Assembly: GCA_910577365.1 (NCBI GenBank)
Contig: CAJTMU010000121.1
Span: 1 to 5,887, forward strand
From: an uncultured Oscillospiraceae bacterium
GTDB lineage: Bacteria; Bacillota; Clostridia; Oscillospirales; Ruminococcaceae
Direction of reading: 5' to 3'
DNA: 5,887 bases
The translations under genes and the position numbers were made by a program. Below are positions 1 to 4,357 of this stretch, piece by piece. The notes below the pieces were generated by a model that worked only from the letters and a program-made list of their open reading frames with translations, was not told the origin of the DNA and did no database searches. The first letter of the stretch is position 1; each line of letters begins with the position of its first letter.

Positions 1-75
1 ACACATATGAGTGCCGATAAGGTAAAGCGGTATGTTGAGCACGTTATATTCGGGGGTAAATCTGATGGTTTGTGA
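1..75 (+). CDS. C-terminal tail of an unidentified gene (cut by window edge)
   Basis: Frame 1 is open from the first base and ends with TGA at 73-75, giving a 24-residue tail ending VEHVIFGGKSDGL. No start with a ribosome site is visible, although an ATG lies at 7-9, so I read it as the 3' end of a gene beginning left of the window. The last 11 nt overlap the proposed start of the cysteine-rich gene at 65, the overlap expected for two co-transcribed genes. The fragment is too short to assign to a family, and it could be non-coding. Confidence 0.35.
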   Translation, partial: THMSADKVKRYVEHVIFGGKSDGL

Positions 76-328
76 TTATTGGGAGTGCTCTCACTATGCG
101 CAGTGCCTTATACTGCTTGCGCCTGAGGAACGCCTGCCGTGTCCTTTCTGTGTGCATTGGGACATGTGCGACTATTGCCGCAACTTTGTTGAGTGCGCGG
201 AGCTTGTTACGCATTATCTCCCGAATATGTTCCGCCGCATGGTTCGGGATATCCGTACGGGCGAGGACACTATGAAAATCGAGCAGTATATCAACCGAAA
301 CACGCTCGGCGGCAGGAAAAGAAGATAG
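65..328 (+). CDS. small cysteine-rich protein, probably metal-binding
   Basis: 87 residues starting at ATG 65, preceded by GGGGGT at 52-57; an in-frame ATG at 32 would add 11 residues but has a poorer ribosome site. The start overlaps the end of the preceding frame by 11 nt. Eight cysteines lie at positions 3, 8, 14, 26, 29, 35, 38 and 44, including CPFC and CDYC knuckles spaced like a zinc ribbon, plus several aromatic and histidine residues. The C-terminal half is basic and ends GGRKRR. No signal peptide or membrane segment is seen. I do not recognise the family. The cysteine knuckles suggest zinc coordination and the basic tail suggests nucleic-acid contact; both are inference. It is convergent with the ribbon-helix-helix gene at 354-539, with only 25 nt between their stops. 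Confidence 0.6.
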   Translation: MVCDYWECSHYAQCLILLAPEERLPCPFCVHWDMCDYCRNFVECAELVTHYLPNMFRRMVRDIRTGEDTMKIEQYINRNTLGGRKRR

Positions 329-346
329 CGCCCCAAATCGGAGCGC
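316..346 (-). terminator. probable intrinsic terminator of the RHH gene
   Basis: Read on the minus strand, GCGCTCC (346-340) pairs with GGGGCGC (334-328) around a 5-nt loop: 7 bp with one G-U pair. It is followed by the U-rich stretch TATCTTCTTTTC (327-316). It lies 8 nt past the stop of the minus-strand regulator. On the plus strand the same stem has a C-A mismatch and no U run, so it probably works leftward only. It overlaps the last bases of the plus-strand cysteine-rich gene. Confidence 0.5.
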
Positions 347-353
347 CTGCGCC

Positions 354-539
354 TTATAGTCCGTGGTTGTTGGTGTATTCCTCGACCGCAGTTTTGAGGA
401 ACTCTGCAAGGCTCATGCCCGCGCTTTCTGCAAGCTTCTTGTAGCGGTCTTTTTCGCCTTTCTTTGCCCAAAACCTTATTTGTTCAAGGTTCTCACGTTG
501 GTATTTCTGGGTTGCCTTGTTCTGTGCTTGGTTGTACAT
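354..539 (-). CDS. ribbon-helix-helix (Arc/CopG-type) DNA-binding regulator
   Basis: 61 residues. ATG at 539 is chosen because AGAGGTGAT (552-544) is correctly spaced before it; a GTG at 548 lies inside that ribosome site. The pattern fits a ribbon-helix-helix repressor: a short strand around 17-25 (ENLEQIRFW), helix A about 27-40 (KGEKDRYKKLAESA), the turn GMS at 41-43, and helix B about 44-55 (LAEFLKTAVEEY). Such proteins bind DNA as dimers through the strand and usually repress their own promoter or a neighbour's. The basic N-terminal arm (NKATQKYQRE) resembles that of small RHH proteins on Firmicutes mobile elements. It is divergent from the three-gene plus-strand operon, and GTGCACAATAT repeats lie in the shared promoter region, making it the likely switch for both sides. 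It could also be an antitoxin-like RHH protein, but no toxin partner is evident. Confidence 0.8.
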   Translation of the reverse strand: MYNQAQNKATQKYQRENLEQIRFWAKKGEKDRYKKLAESAGMSLAEFLKTAVEEYTNNHGL

Positions 540-559
540 TTTTATCACCTCTAAGGTAT

Positions 560-588
560 ATTATACCATATCTTACATTAGTGCACAA
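560..588 (-). promoter_or_regulatory. sigma-A-type promoter of the RHH gene
   Basis: On the minus strand, TTGTGC (588-583) is separated by 17 nt from a perfect TATAAT (565-560). The predicted start near 553 leaves a leader of about 14 nt that begins at the ribosome site. The -35 lies inside the first GTGCACAATAT repeat (581-591), so the repressor binding there would occlude its own promoter. Confidence 0.6.
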
Positions 589-657
589 TATACATTTTGC
601 ATAATTAGTGCACAATATATTTGTTTGTTTCGTCAATTGAAATATGGTGCACAATAT
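578..657. promoter_or_regulatory. three operator-like repeats GTGCACAATAT
   Basis: GTGCACAATAT occurs at 581-591, 608-618 and 647-657. The first two copies share the longer context TTAGTGCACAATATA (578-592 and 605-619). Each is centred on the 6-bp palindrome GTGCAC. Start-to-start spacings are 27 and 39 bp. The first copy overlaps the -35 of the leftward promoter and the third fills the spacer of the rightward promoter, which is classic operator placement. The probable ligand is the adjacent RHH protein (inference). Confidence 0.7.
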
Positions 658-665
658 GTTATAAT
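637..665 (+). promoter_or_regulatory. sigma-A-type promoter of the three-gene plus operon
   Basis: TTGAAA (637-642), a 17-nt spacer, then TATAAT (660-665). The predicted start near 672 gives a leader of about 40 nt before the ATG at 713. The third GTGCACAATAT repeat (647-657) sits wholly in the spacer, so a bound repressor would block polymerase. Confidence 0.7.
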
Positions 666-712
666 ATATACATAAGGTAAGGAAAAACCAGAACACCAGA
701 AAGGGCGAAAAG

Positions 713-937
713 ATGAAAAAGCTGCTTACATTAAAGGAGATAGGAGAGCGCGGACGGAACGGGGAGTATAGAGCAATCTGCGACAACGGCAAGACTTATG
801 AAGCGTCATACAGCGCAGAATACAAGTGTATGTTTTTCTGTATACCGTATGATGTAAAGGTGCTCGGGTATGTGGAAAGCTCGATAGCGGAACACGCTGC
901 CGAAGCTGCGGAGCTTATATGGGAGATAAACGGATAG
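713..937 (+). CDS. small hypothetical protein (first gene of operator-controlled operon)
   Basis: 74 residues, ATG at 713 with AGAAAGGG (698-705) as ribosome site. It has a basic N-terminus (MKKLLTLKEIGERG), then what look like short strands around YRAICDNGKTYEASYSAEYKCMFF, and an Ala/Glu-rich C-terminal helix (SSIAEHAAEAAELIWEI). There is no signal peptide, membrane segment or recognisable motif. It is the first gene after the operator-flanked promoter, and 17 nt separate it from the next gene, so co-transcription is likely. I do not recognise the family. The position suggests an accessory or regulatory gene of the mobile element, which is inference from context only. Confidence 0.65.
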   Translation: MKKLLTLKEIGERGRNGEYRAICDNGKTYEASYSAEYKCMFFCIPYDVKVLGYVESSIAEHAAEAAELIWEING

Positions 938-954
938 AAAGGAGGGTGAAAAGT

Positions 955-1146
955 ATGAACGTATTGGCAGTGTTGGAGCTTTTAGCCAATGATGGAACAC
1001 GGGTTGTAATTCGTGATAATGATTTTCATATTTTGGCAACGGGCTTTAAGTTTTCCTGGGATGTTAAGCGTTATTATTTTGATACTGTTGATAGCTTCAC
1101 ATGGCAAAATGATGGTAATTTGTTTATTGATATAGACGGAATTTAA
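955..1146 (+). CDS. small hypothetical protein (second gene of operon)
   Basis: 63 residues from ATG 955, chosen over an upstream in-frame ATG at 919 because a very strong ribosome site (AAAGGAGGGTG, 938-948) lies just before 955 and because 919 falls inside the preceding gene. The N-terminal helix MNVLAVLELLAN is followed by alternating strand-like segments (TRVVIRDNDFHIL, YYFDTVDSFTW, NLFIDIDG), suggesting a compact beta-rich fold. It is acidic, with no cysteines or membrane segment. Codon use is more AT-rich than in the genes on either side. The family is not recognised. Confidence 0.65.
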   Translation: MNVLAVLELLANDGTRVVIRDNDFHILATGFKFSWDVKRYYFDTVDSFTWQNDGNLFIDIDGI

Positions 1147-1150
1147 ATTT

Positions 1151-1186
1151 TTGACGTTAAGCCAGGCGGCGGGCATTATACGCCGC
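1151..1186 (+). promoter_or_regulatory. possible internal promoter overlapped by a short GC hairpin
   Basis: TTGACG (1151-1156) is followed after 17 nt by CATTAT (1174-1179), a weak -10. GCGGCG (1166-1171) and CGCCGC (1181-1186) form a 6-bp stem around a 9-nt loop over the spacer and -10. Just downstream is the ribosome site AAAGGA of the gene at 1204. It could be a weak extra promoter or an RNA element separating the second and third genes. Confidence 0.25.
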
Positions 1187-1203
1187 AGAAAGGACGGAAC
1201 GGA

Positions 1204-1407
1204 ATGACGGAAGAACGCAGACAAGAGCTTGACGAGTATATATTAAATGAAACATCTGACCCCGAAACACAGGAATGGCGGGACGAACTGACCGACGTTG
1301 AGGAAATCGAGTATGTAAATTCTGAAGATGAGAGGTATGAAAATTTCCTTGTTAATGTGTATACACGGATATGTGAGCTTGATAAAAATCGCGGGGGAAA
1401 GATATAA
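1204..1407 (+). CDS. small acidic hypothetical protein (third gene of operon)
   Basis: 67 residues, ATG at 1204 with AGAAAGGA (1187-1194) upstream. It is strikingly acidic: Asp/Glu make up roughly a third of residues, for example ELDEYILNETSDPETQEWRD and DVEEIEYVNSEDERYENF, with a short basic end (DKNRGGKI). It is predicted mainly helical, with no cysteine pair, signal or membrane segment. Such compact acidic proteins on mobile elements are sometimes DNA mimics or partner-binding inhibitors, but nothing here proves that. The 57-nt gap from the previous gene includes a small hairpin. The gene ends 2 nt before a perfect 30-bp palindrome. The antisense frame (1176-1472) is Ser-rich and is a shadow of this acidic gene. 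Confidence 0.6.
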   Translation: MTEERRQELDEYILNETSDPETQEWRDELTDVEEIEYVNSEDERYENFLVNVYTRICELDKNRGGKI

Positions 1408-1409
1408 GC

Positions 1410-1439
1410 AATTTCGTAAAATAAAAATTTTACGAAATT
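1410..1439. repeat. perfect palindrome, 13-bp arms: terminator or recombinase core site
   Basis: Left arm AATTTCGTAAAAT (1410-1422) and right arm ATTTTACGAAATT (1427-1439) are perfect reverse complements around AAAA. It begins 2 nt after the stop of the acidic-protein gene, so it could act as a bidirectional transcription barrier, though no U tract follows on either side. Read instead as 11 + 6 + 11 bp (1411-1438), it has the geometry of a Xer/dif-type core site, and the TTCGTA...TACGAA arms resemble tyrosine-recombinase cores in general style. It does not match the Bacillus dif consensus closely. Confidence 0.55.
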
Positions 1440-1440
1440 A

Positions 1441-1477
1441 GAAGGAATGTTTTTCCAGTACCAAGTGAACATTCTTC
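1441..1477 (-). other. bulged hairpin downstream of the consensus leftward promoter
   Basis: On the minus strand GAAGAATGTT (1477-1468) pairs with AACATTCCTTC (1451-1441), 10 bp with one bulged base and a 16-nt loop. A transcript from the promoter at 1488-1516 would begin near 1481, fold this hairpin at its 5' end, then fold the 1410-1439 palindrome. The pair could be a small RNA of about 70 nt or a 5' leader. No U tract ends it, so the transcript end is unknown. Confidence 0.3.
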
Positions 1478-1487
1478 ATTTTACCTT

Positions 1488-1516
1488 ATTATACAACAAG
1501 CCAACCAAAGTGTCAA
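1488..1516 (-). promoter_or_regulatory. perfect consensus sigma-A promoter, reading leftward (P2)
   Basis: On the minus strand TTGACA (1516-1511), exactly 17 nt, then TATAAT (1493-1488). Both hexamers are perfect and the spacing is ideal. The predicted start is near 1481. No minus-strand gene lies within 900 bp downstream; the transcript would run through two hairpins and then antisense to the acidic-protein gene. It could drive a small or antisense RNA, or be an outward promoter that reaches phage genes only after circularisation. Confidence 0.65.
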
Positions 1517-1566
1517 GGGTCAGGATCAGAGGTTGAAGCGTCTGCCAAAAATATTTTTCGGTGGCT

Positions 1567-1603
1567 CGCCGTTGTTCCGCTTCGTTCCTCAGCGACAACG
1601 GCG
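1567..1603. repeat. 9-bp hairpin on the left arm of the nested repeat
   Basis: CGCCGTTGT (1567-1575) pairs perfectly with ACAACGGCG (1595-1603). Inside, CGCT (1578-1581) pairs with AGCG (1591-1594), leaving a 2-nt bulge and a 9-nt loop. No matching hairpin lies on the right arm, so it is an independent stem-loop. Confidence 0.55.
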
Positions 1604-1690
1604 GGTATTGACAGAACCTTGTCGCGGTGGTGCTTCGGCTTTGCCGACGGAGGATAGATTGAATAGGTTTTCTCTCCCCGTCGGCTTTCC

Positions 1691-1736
1691 ATTATACCAC
1701 CGCGACAAGAACCCGTCAATACGCAAAAAATTTTTT
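1691..1736 (-). promoter_or_regulatory. near-consensus sigma-A promoter with UP-like A/T tract (P1)
   Basis: On the minus strand TTGACG (1719-1714), 17 nt, then TATAAT (1696-1691). Five bases upstream of the -35 is AAAAAATTTTTT (1736-1725), placed like an UP element. The predicted start is near 1684, so the RNA would begin with the GCCGACGG/CCGTCGGC stem and run through the left half of the nested repeat. The promoter is built from the repeat's right arm: its -35 is part of the outer stem. Confidence 0.55.
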
Positions 1737-1770
1737 CGTCAGAGGGAAGCTGCTGCAAAGCAGTCACTTC

Positions 1771-1797
1771 GTTCTTTTTTGTGCGACAAAAAAGAAC
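1771..1797. repeat. 12-bp perfect hairpin, possible terminator of the phage operon
   Basis: GTTCTTTTTTGT (1771-1782) and ACAAAAAAGAAC (1786-1797) are perfect complements around GCG. It lies 34 nt past the stop of the last leftward gene (1831). The stem contains T6/A6 runs but no U tract follows on the minus strand, so termination would be weak. It would also protect the 3' end of the leftward mRNA. A smaller stem, CTGCT/AGCAG, lies beside it at 1750-1763. Confidence 0.45.
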
Positions 1798-1830
1798 CAA
1801 AAAAGCGACCTAAAGAGGATAGATTGTTGC

Positions 1831-2079
1831 TTATAAGCGGTTATCGCGCTGAAGCTTAATGCCGCATAGCTTCACTGGGTGTTCGCCCTTATATTTAACG
1901 CAAAGTTCACAACGAATTTTACAAGTAGAAAAATAGCCGCACTTCAGACACAGGCATTTCTGCCGTATGCAATTAACATCGGTAAGTGGCGACGATGGCG
2001 AGCCGGAACGCAAAAGCTCCAGTATCTCCGTTAACATAACACGGACGTCGTCAGAGTTGGTTTTGTCAACGTAGATCAC
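1831..2079 (-). CDS. small 8-cysteine protein, probable zinc-binding (last gene of phage operon)
   Basis: 82 residues from a GTG at 2079 that overlaps the preceding gene's TGA (GTGA, 4 nt). There is little ribosome site of its own, so translation probably depends on coupling. The N-terminal part is an acidic helix (DDVRVMLTEILELLRS), followed by a cysteine cluster at 37, 42, 44, 47, 53, 57, 60 and 72: C-x4-C-x-C-x2-C-x5-C-x3-C-x2-C-x11-C. The upstream neighbour has the same order of cysteines, including C-x-C-x2-C and the final C-x2-C-x11-C, so the two look like diverged tandem paralogues. No signal peptide is seen, which argues for cytoplasmic metal binding rather than disulfides. Candidate roles, by position after Rep, are a single-strand-binding or regulatory protein of the phage; this is unproven. 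Confidence 0.65.
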   Translation of the reverse strand: MIYVDKTNSDDVRVMLTEILELLRSGSPSSPLTDVNCIRQKCLCLKCGYFSTCKIRCELCVKYKGEHPVKLCGIKLQRDNRL

Positions 2080-2288
2080 AGCAGGACGGCTATATAAATA
2101 CGTCTTATTTTGTATCGCTTGAAGAACTTGAAGTAGAAGTTATCACAATCAAGGATCGGATTGAAATCGTGACTGAACCAACATTCATGACAGCGCTTGC
2201 GGCGATATCCGCGATGTGGGCAGCCGGCTTGTCCGCAGACACGGCAAAGGCAGCGATAGCAAACAGCCGGAATTTCATGGGTTATCAT
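2076..2288 (-). CDS. small 8-cysteine protein, probable zinc-binding
   Basis: 70 residues, ATG at 2288, 3 nt after the Rep stop and with only a weak ribosome site, so translation is probably coupled to Rep. Cysteines lie at 10, 13, 15, 18, 23, 33, 36 and 48: C-x2-C-x-C-x2-C-x4-C-x9-C-x2-C-x11-C. It is rich in Arg, Lys and Tyr (RGYRRKRCHEC, FYFKFFKRYKIRRIY). The basic, aromatic character and paired CxxC knuckles suit a nucleic-acid-binding zinc protein. The downstream gene shares the cysteine layout. Filamentous phages need an abundant single-strand-binding protein (pV) and none is otherwise visible here. Assigning that role to this protein is inference; the usual pV is an OB-fold without zinc. 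Confidence 0.7.
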   Translation of the reverse strand: MITHEIPAVCYRCLCRVCGQAGCPHRGYRRKRCHECWFSHDFNPILDCDNFYFKFFKRYKIRRIYIAVLL

Positions 2289-2291
2289 AAT

Positions 2292-3551
2292 TTAATAAGC
2301 GACCTGCTCAAATAGCTTTAACATGCGCTCGTCAAAATCTCCCTCGGTCTGATCGGCGAACATTCTCCAATAATCCTCACCGCTGACAGAGCGGTAGACT
2401 TCTTCGACCGCAGCTTTCTTATCTCCTGGGCTAAGCCCTTGATATGCGTAATAATCCGCTTTGATCCTATCGGCGGTTTTGCTGAGCTTGCTCATACCGT
2501 CCTTAAGTCCTTGAACAAACTGAAGAGGATCGACAAGAAAAAGACGAGATAAAATAGCCGAAAGGCATTGATTAAAGTATCTTTTCGAACGCAAATATTG
2601 ATTGGTGGACAACTTGTTTATGTACATTCCTTTATCAGAAAGACAACCGAGAAACTTAAGCCACCAATCACAGACGGTACAATTATAGCGGCGGCTATGA
2701 TCCTTATCAACAAAACGGATCAGATCATAAGAAACACGAGATACATACTTTGAAAAATCCGTAGGATCTTTACAATCGAGGAATTTTGAAAAAGCAGCTC
2801 CGGCATTATTATCGTGCAATTCAATCTCGAAACGAACCCAATGTTTAAGATCCTCCGGCAGCTTAGCCCCTTTTACTTCCTGCTCCGCCATCTTATCATA
2901 AATGCGGACAGATCTTGAAGAATGTTCTTTTCCAAGATAGATAGTTTTTCCAACACGACAAGTTGAAAGATTCATACTTTCAATTATATCAAAAGGTAAA
3001 CTATCATCATAAGTACTGGGTGCGGGAACCTTGAAAATAGGAACAAGTTCCCCGCTCTCGCGCTTCGGATCCGAGCGGCGGAAATGACTTACAAAACAAT
3101 GACTTTTCAAAACGCCCTCGATAATATCAAGATTGAGAAGCGGTTTATCTTCTCCAAAGCATTTATCATCAATAGCAATATCAAAACGGCTGCACTTTGT
3201 TTTATAGCCATCTAAATAAAGTAATCGGAAACGGTTAAGTGCTGAATGTATGTCCGTTCTCTTGTTCATGGCAAGATAATTCTCGTAGTAATCAAAGCCC
3301 GAGCCGGTGAACTCAAAGCATACGCCAGTATTAGCAAAACGCTTCTCGGAAGGTATCTTAATAGAAATGTTCTGATACCTTAAAATCATCTCATATCGAT
3401 AATTAGTACACATGAACTCAAAGCAGCTTTGCAGTTGATCAATACCAAGAGCGTAAAGAGCTTTTTGCACTAACGCTTCCCTGCTGTCCTTGCTGGAACC
3501 AGGAAGGCAAGAGATTGTAAGATAATCTATTTTAATACAATTGTTTGTCAA
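2292..3551 (-). CDS. rolling-circle replication initiator, Rep_trans / RstA type
   Basis: 419 residues. This family nicks the double-stranded origin through an active-site tyrosine and starts rolling-circle synthesis of single-stranded phage or plasmid genomes. Visible marks are the N-terminal strand IKIDYLTIS (6-14); the conserved core SRFDIAIDD (121-129); KTIYLGKEHSSRSVRIYDK (202-220), the family's best signature, in which Tyr218 of RIYDK is a likely catalytic candidate; and WVRFEIEL (238-245). The C-terminal 150 residues are helical and less distinctive, as is common. The start is TTG at 3551, overlapping the Zot stop as TTGA, with GGAAAGGTGG inside the last Zot codons as ribosome site. 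The next ATG (residue 47) would remove conserved N-terminal sequence. Length is normal for inoviral members. No origin nick site could be identified. Confidence 0.9.
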   Translation of the reverse strand: MTNNCIKIDYLTISCLPGSSKDSREALVQKALYALGIDQLQSCFEFMCTNYRYEMILRYQNISIKIPSEKRFANTGVCFEFTGSGFDYYENYLAMNKRTDIHSALNRFRLLYLDGYKTKCSRFDIAIDDKCFGEDKPLLNLDIIEGVLKSHCFVSHFRRSDPKRESGELVPIFKVPAPSTYDDSLPFDIIESMNLSTCRVGKTIYLGKEHSSRSVRIYDKMAEQEVKGAKLPEDLKHWVRFEIELHDNNAGAAFSKFLDCKDPTDFSKYVSRVSYDLIRFVDKDHSRRYNCTVCDWWLKFLGCLSDKGMYINKLSTNQYLRSKRYFNQCLSAILSRLFLVDPLQFVQGLKDGMSKLSKTADRIKADYYAYQGLSPGDKKAAVEEVYRSVSGEDYWRMFADQTEGDFDERMLKLFEQVAY

Positions 3552-4357
3552 AGCTTTCTAACCACCTTTCCCATGGTCTTTTTACCCTTCTTGTCCTGTA
3601 TAACAGGATCGGGCGAGAAATCGGAGCCGGAACGGTTTGCAAGTATCTCGCTATCGGAAATATACTCAGCGTCCAACATACCTTCAACCATCTCGATAGT
3701 GTCATACTTGTTTCTAAGCTCGTCCGTCTGAACATAAGCATAATAACCTATATTCCGAATAGGCAGAAGCGGATTAGCAAACCATTTATCATACTGCTGC
3801 GCGTCAAATTCACGACAGGTAGTATAACGGCTGAACGGATCCATTAAGTAGCTGTGGCATTCGGTCACGCTATCTGCAATATCTCTAAGCTGCTTATCCA
3901 ACAAGTTCCATCTTTGAACGGAACCAAGAAGCATGATCCGGCGATGACGGCACTGTAAAATAACCTGATAAACAGGTTTTGGAACAGACTTTTTAGAGCT
4001 TGCAAAATCTCGGGAATTAAAAATAGTTCCTATTTCATCTATAAGAACTATTGACTTGTCCGGAAGATCCCTGATCTGCTCGGAATTAACCAGTTTGATT
4101 ATTTTTGTATCATCGGGAAAGCCCGTTAAAGTAAGATTTGTAAGAATTGTAACATCATGATGAGCTTTACAGATATTATAAGCTCGGCGAACCATTGAAA
4201 TAGTTTTACCACCGCCAAACTTGCCGAGGAACAGATGAAGCCCCCAATAATTGAAATCATGCCAGCCTTTACACTGTATGTATTTGCCAAGGTCTTTAAA
4301 AATATAATACCAGAACAACGGAGCACAGCGCAAAGCATAAAACAGGACTTTAAACAT
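3548..4357 (-). CDS. Zot / pI-type phage morphogenesis ATPase
   Basis: 269 residues. Zot/pI proteins are membrane-associated P-loop ATPases that drive assembly and extrusion of filamentous phage. Walker A is GKFGGGKT (45-52), preceded by the typical GLHLF strand; Walker B is SIVLIDEIG (102-110). Further on is QCRHRRIMLLGSVQRWNLLDKQLRDIAD (135-162), matching the family's conserved arginine/glutamine region and its D-K-x-L-R-D/E helix. The N-terminus (1-20) is hydrophobic and aromatic (LFYALRCAPLFWYYIF) and could be a membrane anchor. The C-terminus is basic with no clear membrane span, unlike the proteobacterial pI/Zot layout that has a transmembrane helix and periplasmic tail. ATG 4357 shares one base with the preceding stop (TAATG), with AAGAAAGGCGG as ribosome site. 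Its stop overlaps the Rep start, tying assembly and replication genes together. Confidence 0.9.
   Translation of the reverse strand: MFKVLFYALRCAPLFWYYIFKDLGKYIQCKGWHDFNYWGLHLFLGKFGGGKTISMVRRAYNICKAHHDVTILTNLTLTGFPDDTKIIKLVNSEQIRDLPDKSIVLIDEIGTIFNSRDFASSKKSVPKPVYQVILQCRHRRIMLLGSVQRWNLLDKQLRDIADSVTECHSYLMDPFSRYTTCREFDAQQYDKWFANPLLPIRNIGYYAYVQTDELRNKYDTIEMVEGMLDAEYISDSEILANRSGSDFSPDPVIQDKKGKKTMGKVVRKL

Larger units (their letters stand above)
1541..1743. repeat. nested long inverted repeat (about 200 bp cruciform)
   Basis: Stacked complementary arms share one axis. The outermost pair is imperfect: TCTG plus an A/T tract at 1541-1558 against an A/T tract plus CAGA at 1725-1743. Inside it GTATTGAC (1605-1612) pairs with GTCAATAC (1715-1722). 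Then CTTGTCGCGGTGGT (1618-1631) pairs with ACCACCGCGACAAG (1696-1709), 14 bp perfect. Innermost, GCCGACGG (1643-1650) pairs with CCGTCGGC (1678-1685). A side hairpin sits on the left arm (1567-1603). The flanking tracts AAAAATATTTTT (1547-1558) and AAAAAATTTTTT (1725-1736) are each palindromic. Such a structure would fold strongly in single-stranded DNA, as expected of a filamentous-phage packaging signal or strand origin. It could also be a MITE-like or dispersed intergenic repeat. Confidence 0.65.
1650..1826. repeat. 12-bp direct repeat GAGGATAGATTG
   Basis: GAGGATAGATTG occurs at 1650-1661, in the apical loop of the nested inverted repeat, and again at 1815-1826, just past the end of the leftward operon, 165 bp apart in the same orientation. 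It may be a protein-binding site, a duplication remnant or chance. A Rep-binding iteron is possible, but nothing confirms it. Confidence 0.4.
1408..1830. other. structured gene-free region between convergent operons
   Basis: 423 bp with no credible gene. Frames that cross it on either strand are low-complexity passages through inverted repeats without ribosome sites. It holds, left to right: a 13-bp-arm palindrome (1410-1439), a bulged hairpin (1441-1477), a consensus leftward promoter (1488-1516), a nested inverted repeat (1541-1743) containing a second leftward promoter, and a 12-bp hairpin (1771-1797). In filamentous phages the equivalent intergenic region carries the origins and the packaging hairpin, so this is the natural place to look for them. 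The assignment is inference. Confidence 0.6.

Noticed and set aside
44..409. 121-codon minus-strand frame
   Set aside because: It overlaps both the cysteine-rich gene and the RHH gene, which have better starts and recognisable features.
578..657. GTGCACAATAT repeats as a CRISPR array or plasmid iterons
   Set aside because: Only three short copies with unequal spacing, overlapping promoter boxes beside an RHH regulator; operators are the simpler explanation.
1410..1439. The palindrome as the host chromosomal dif site
   Set aside because: Only about half of the positions of one arm match the Firmicutes XerD half-site; kept only as a generic recombinase-like core or terminator.
1176..1472. 98-codon minus-strand frame downstream of the strong leftward promoter
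   Set aside because: Tempting because of the promoter, but it is the Ser-rich mirror of the acidic gene at 1204-1407 and lacks a well-placed ribosome site.
1488..1516. Consensus promoter as a primer site for complementary-strand synthesis (M13-like minus origin)
   Set aside because: The phage genes are on the minus strand, so the virion strand should be the minus strand; a primer on it would have to run rightward, but this promoter runs leftward.
1533..1859. 108-codon plus-strand frame (and a 95-codon frame on the other strand, 1513-1800)
   Set aside because: Both run straight through the inverted repeats, have no ribosome site, and their composition follows the hairpins and A/T tracts; treated as non-coding.
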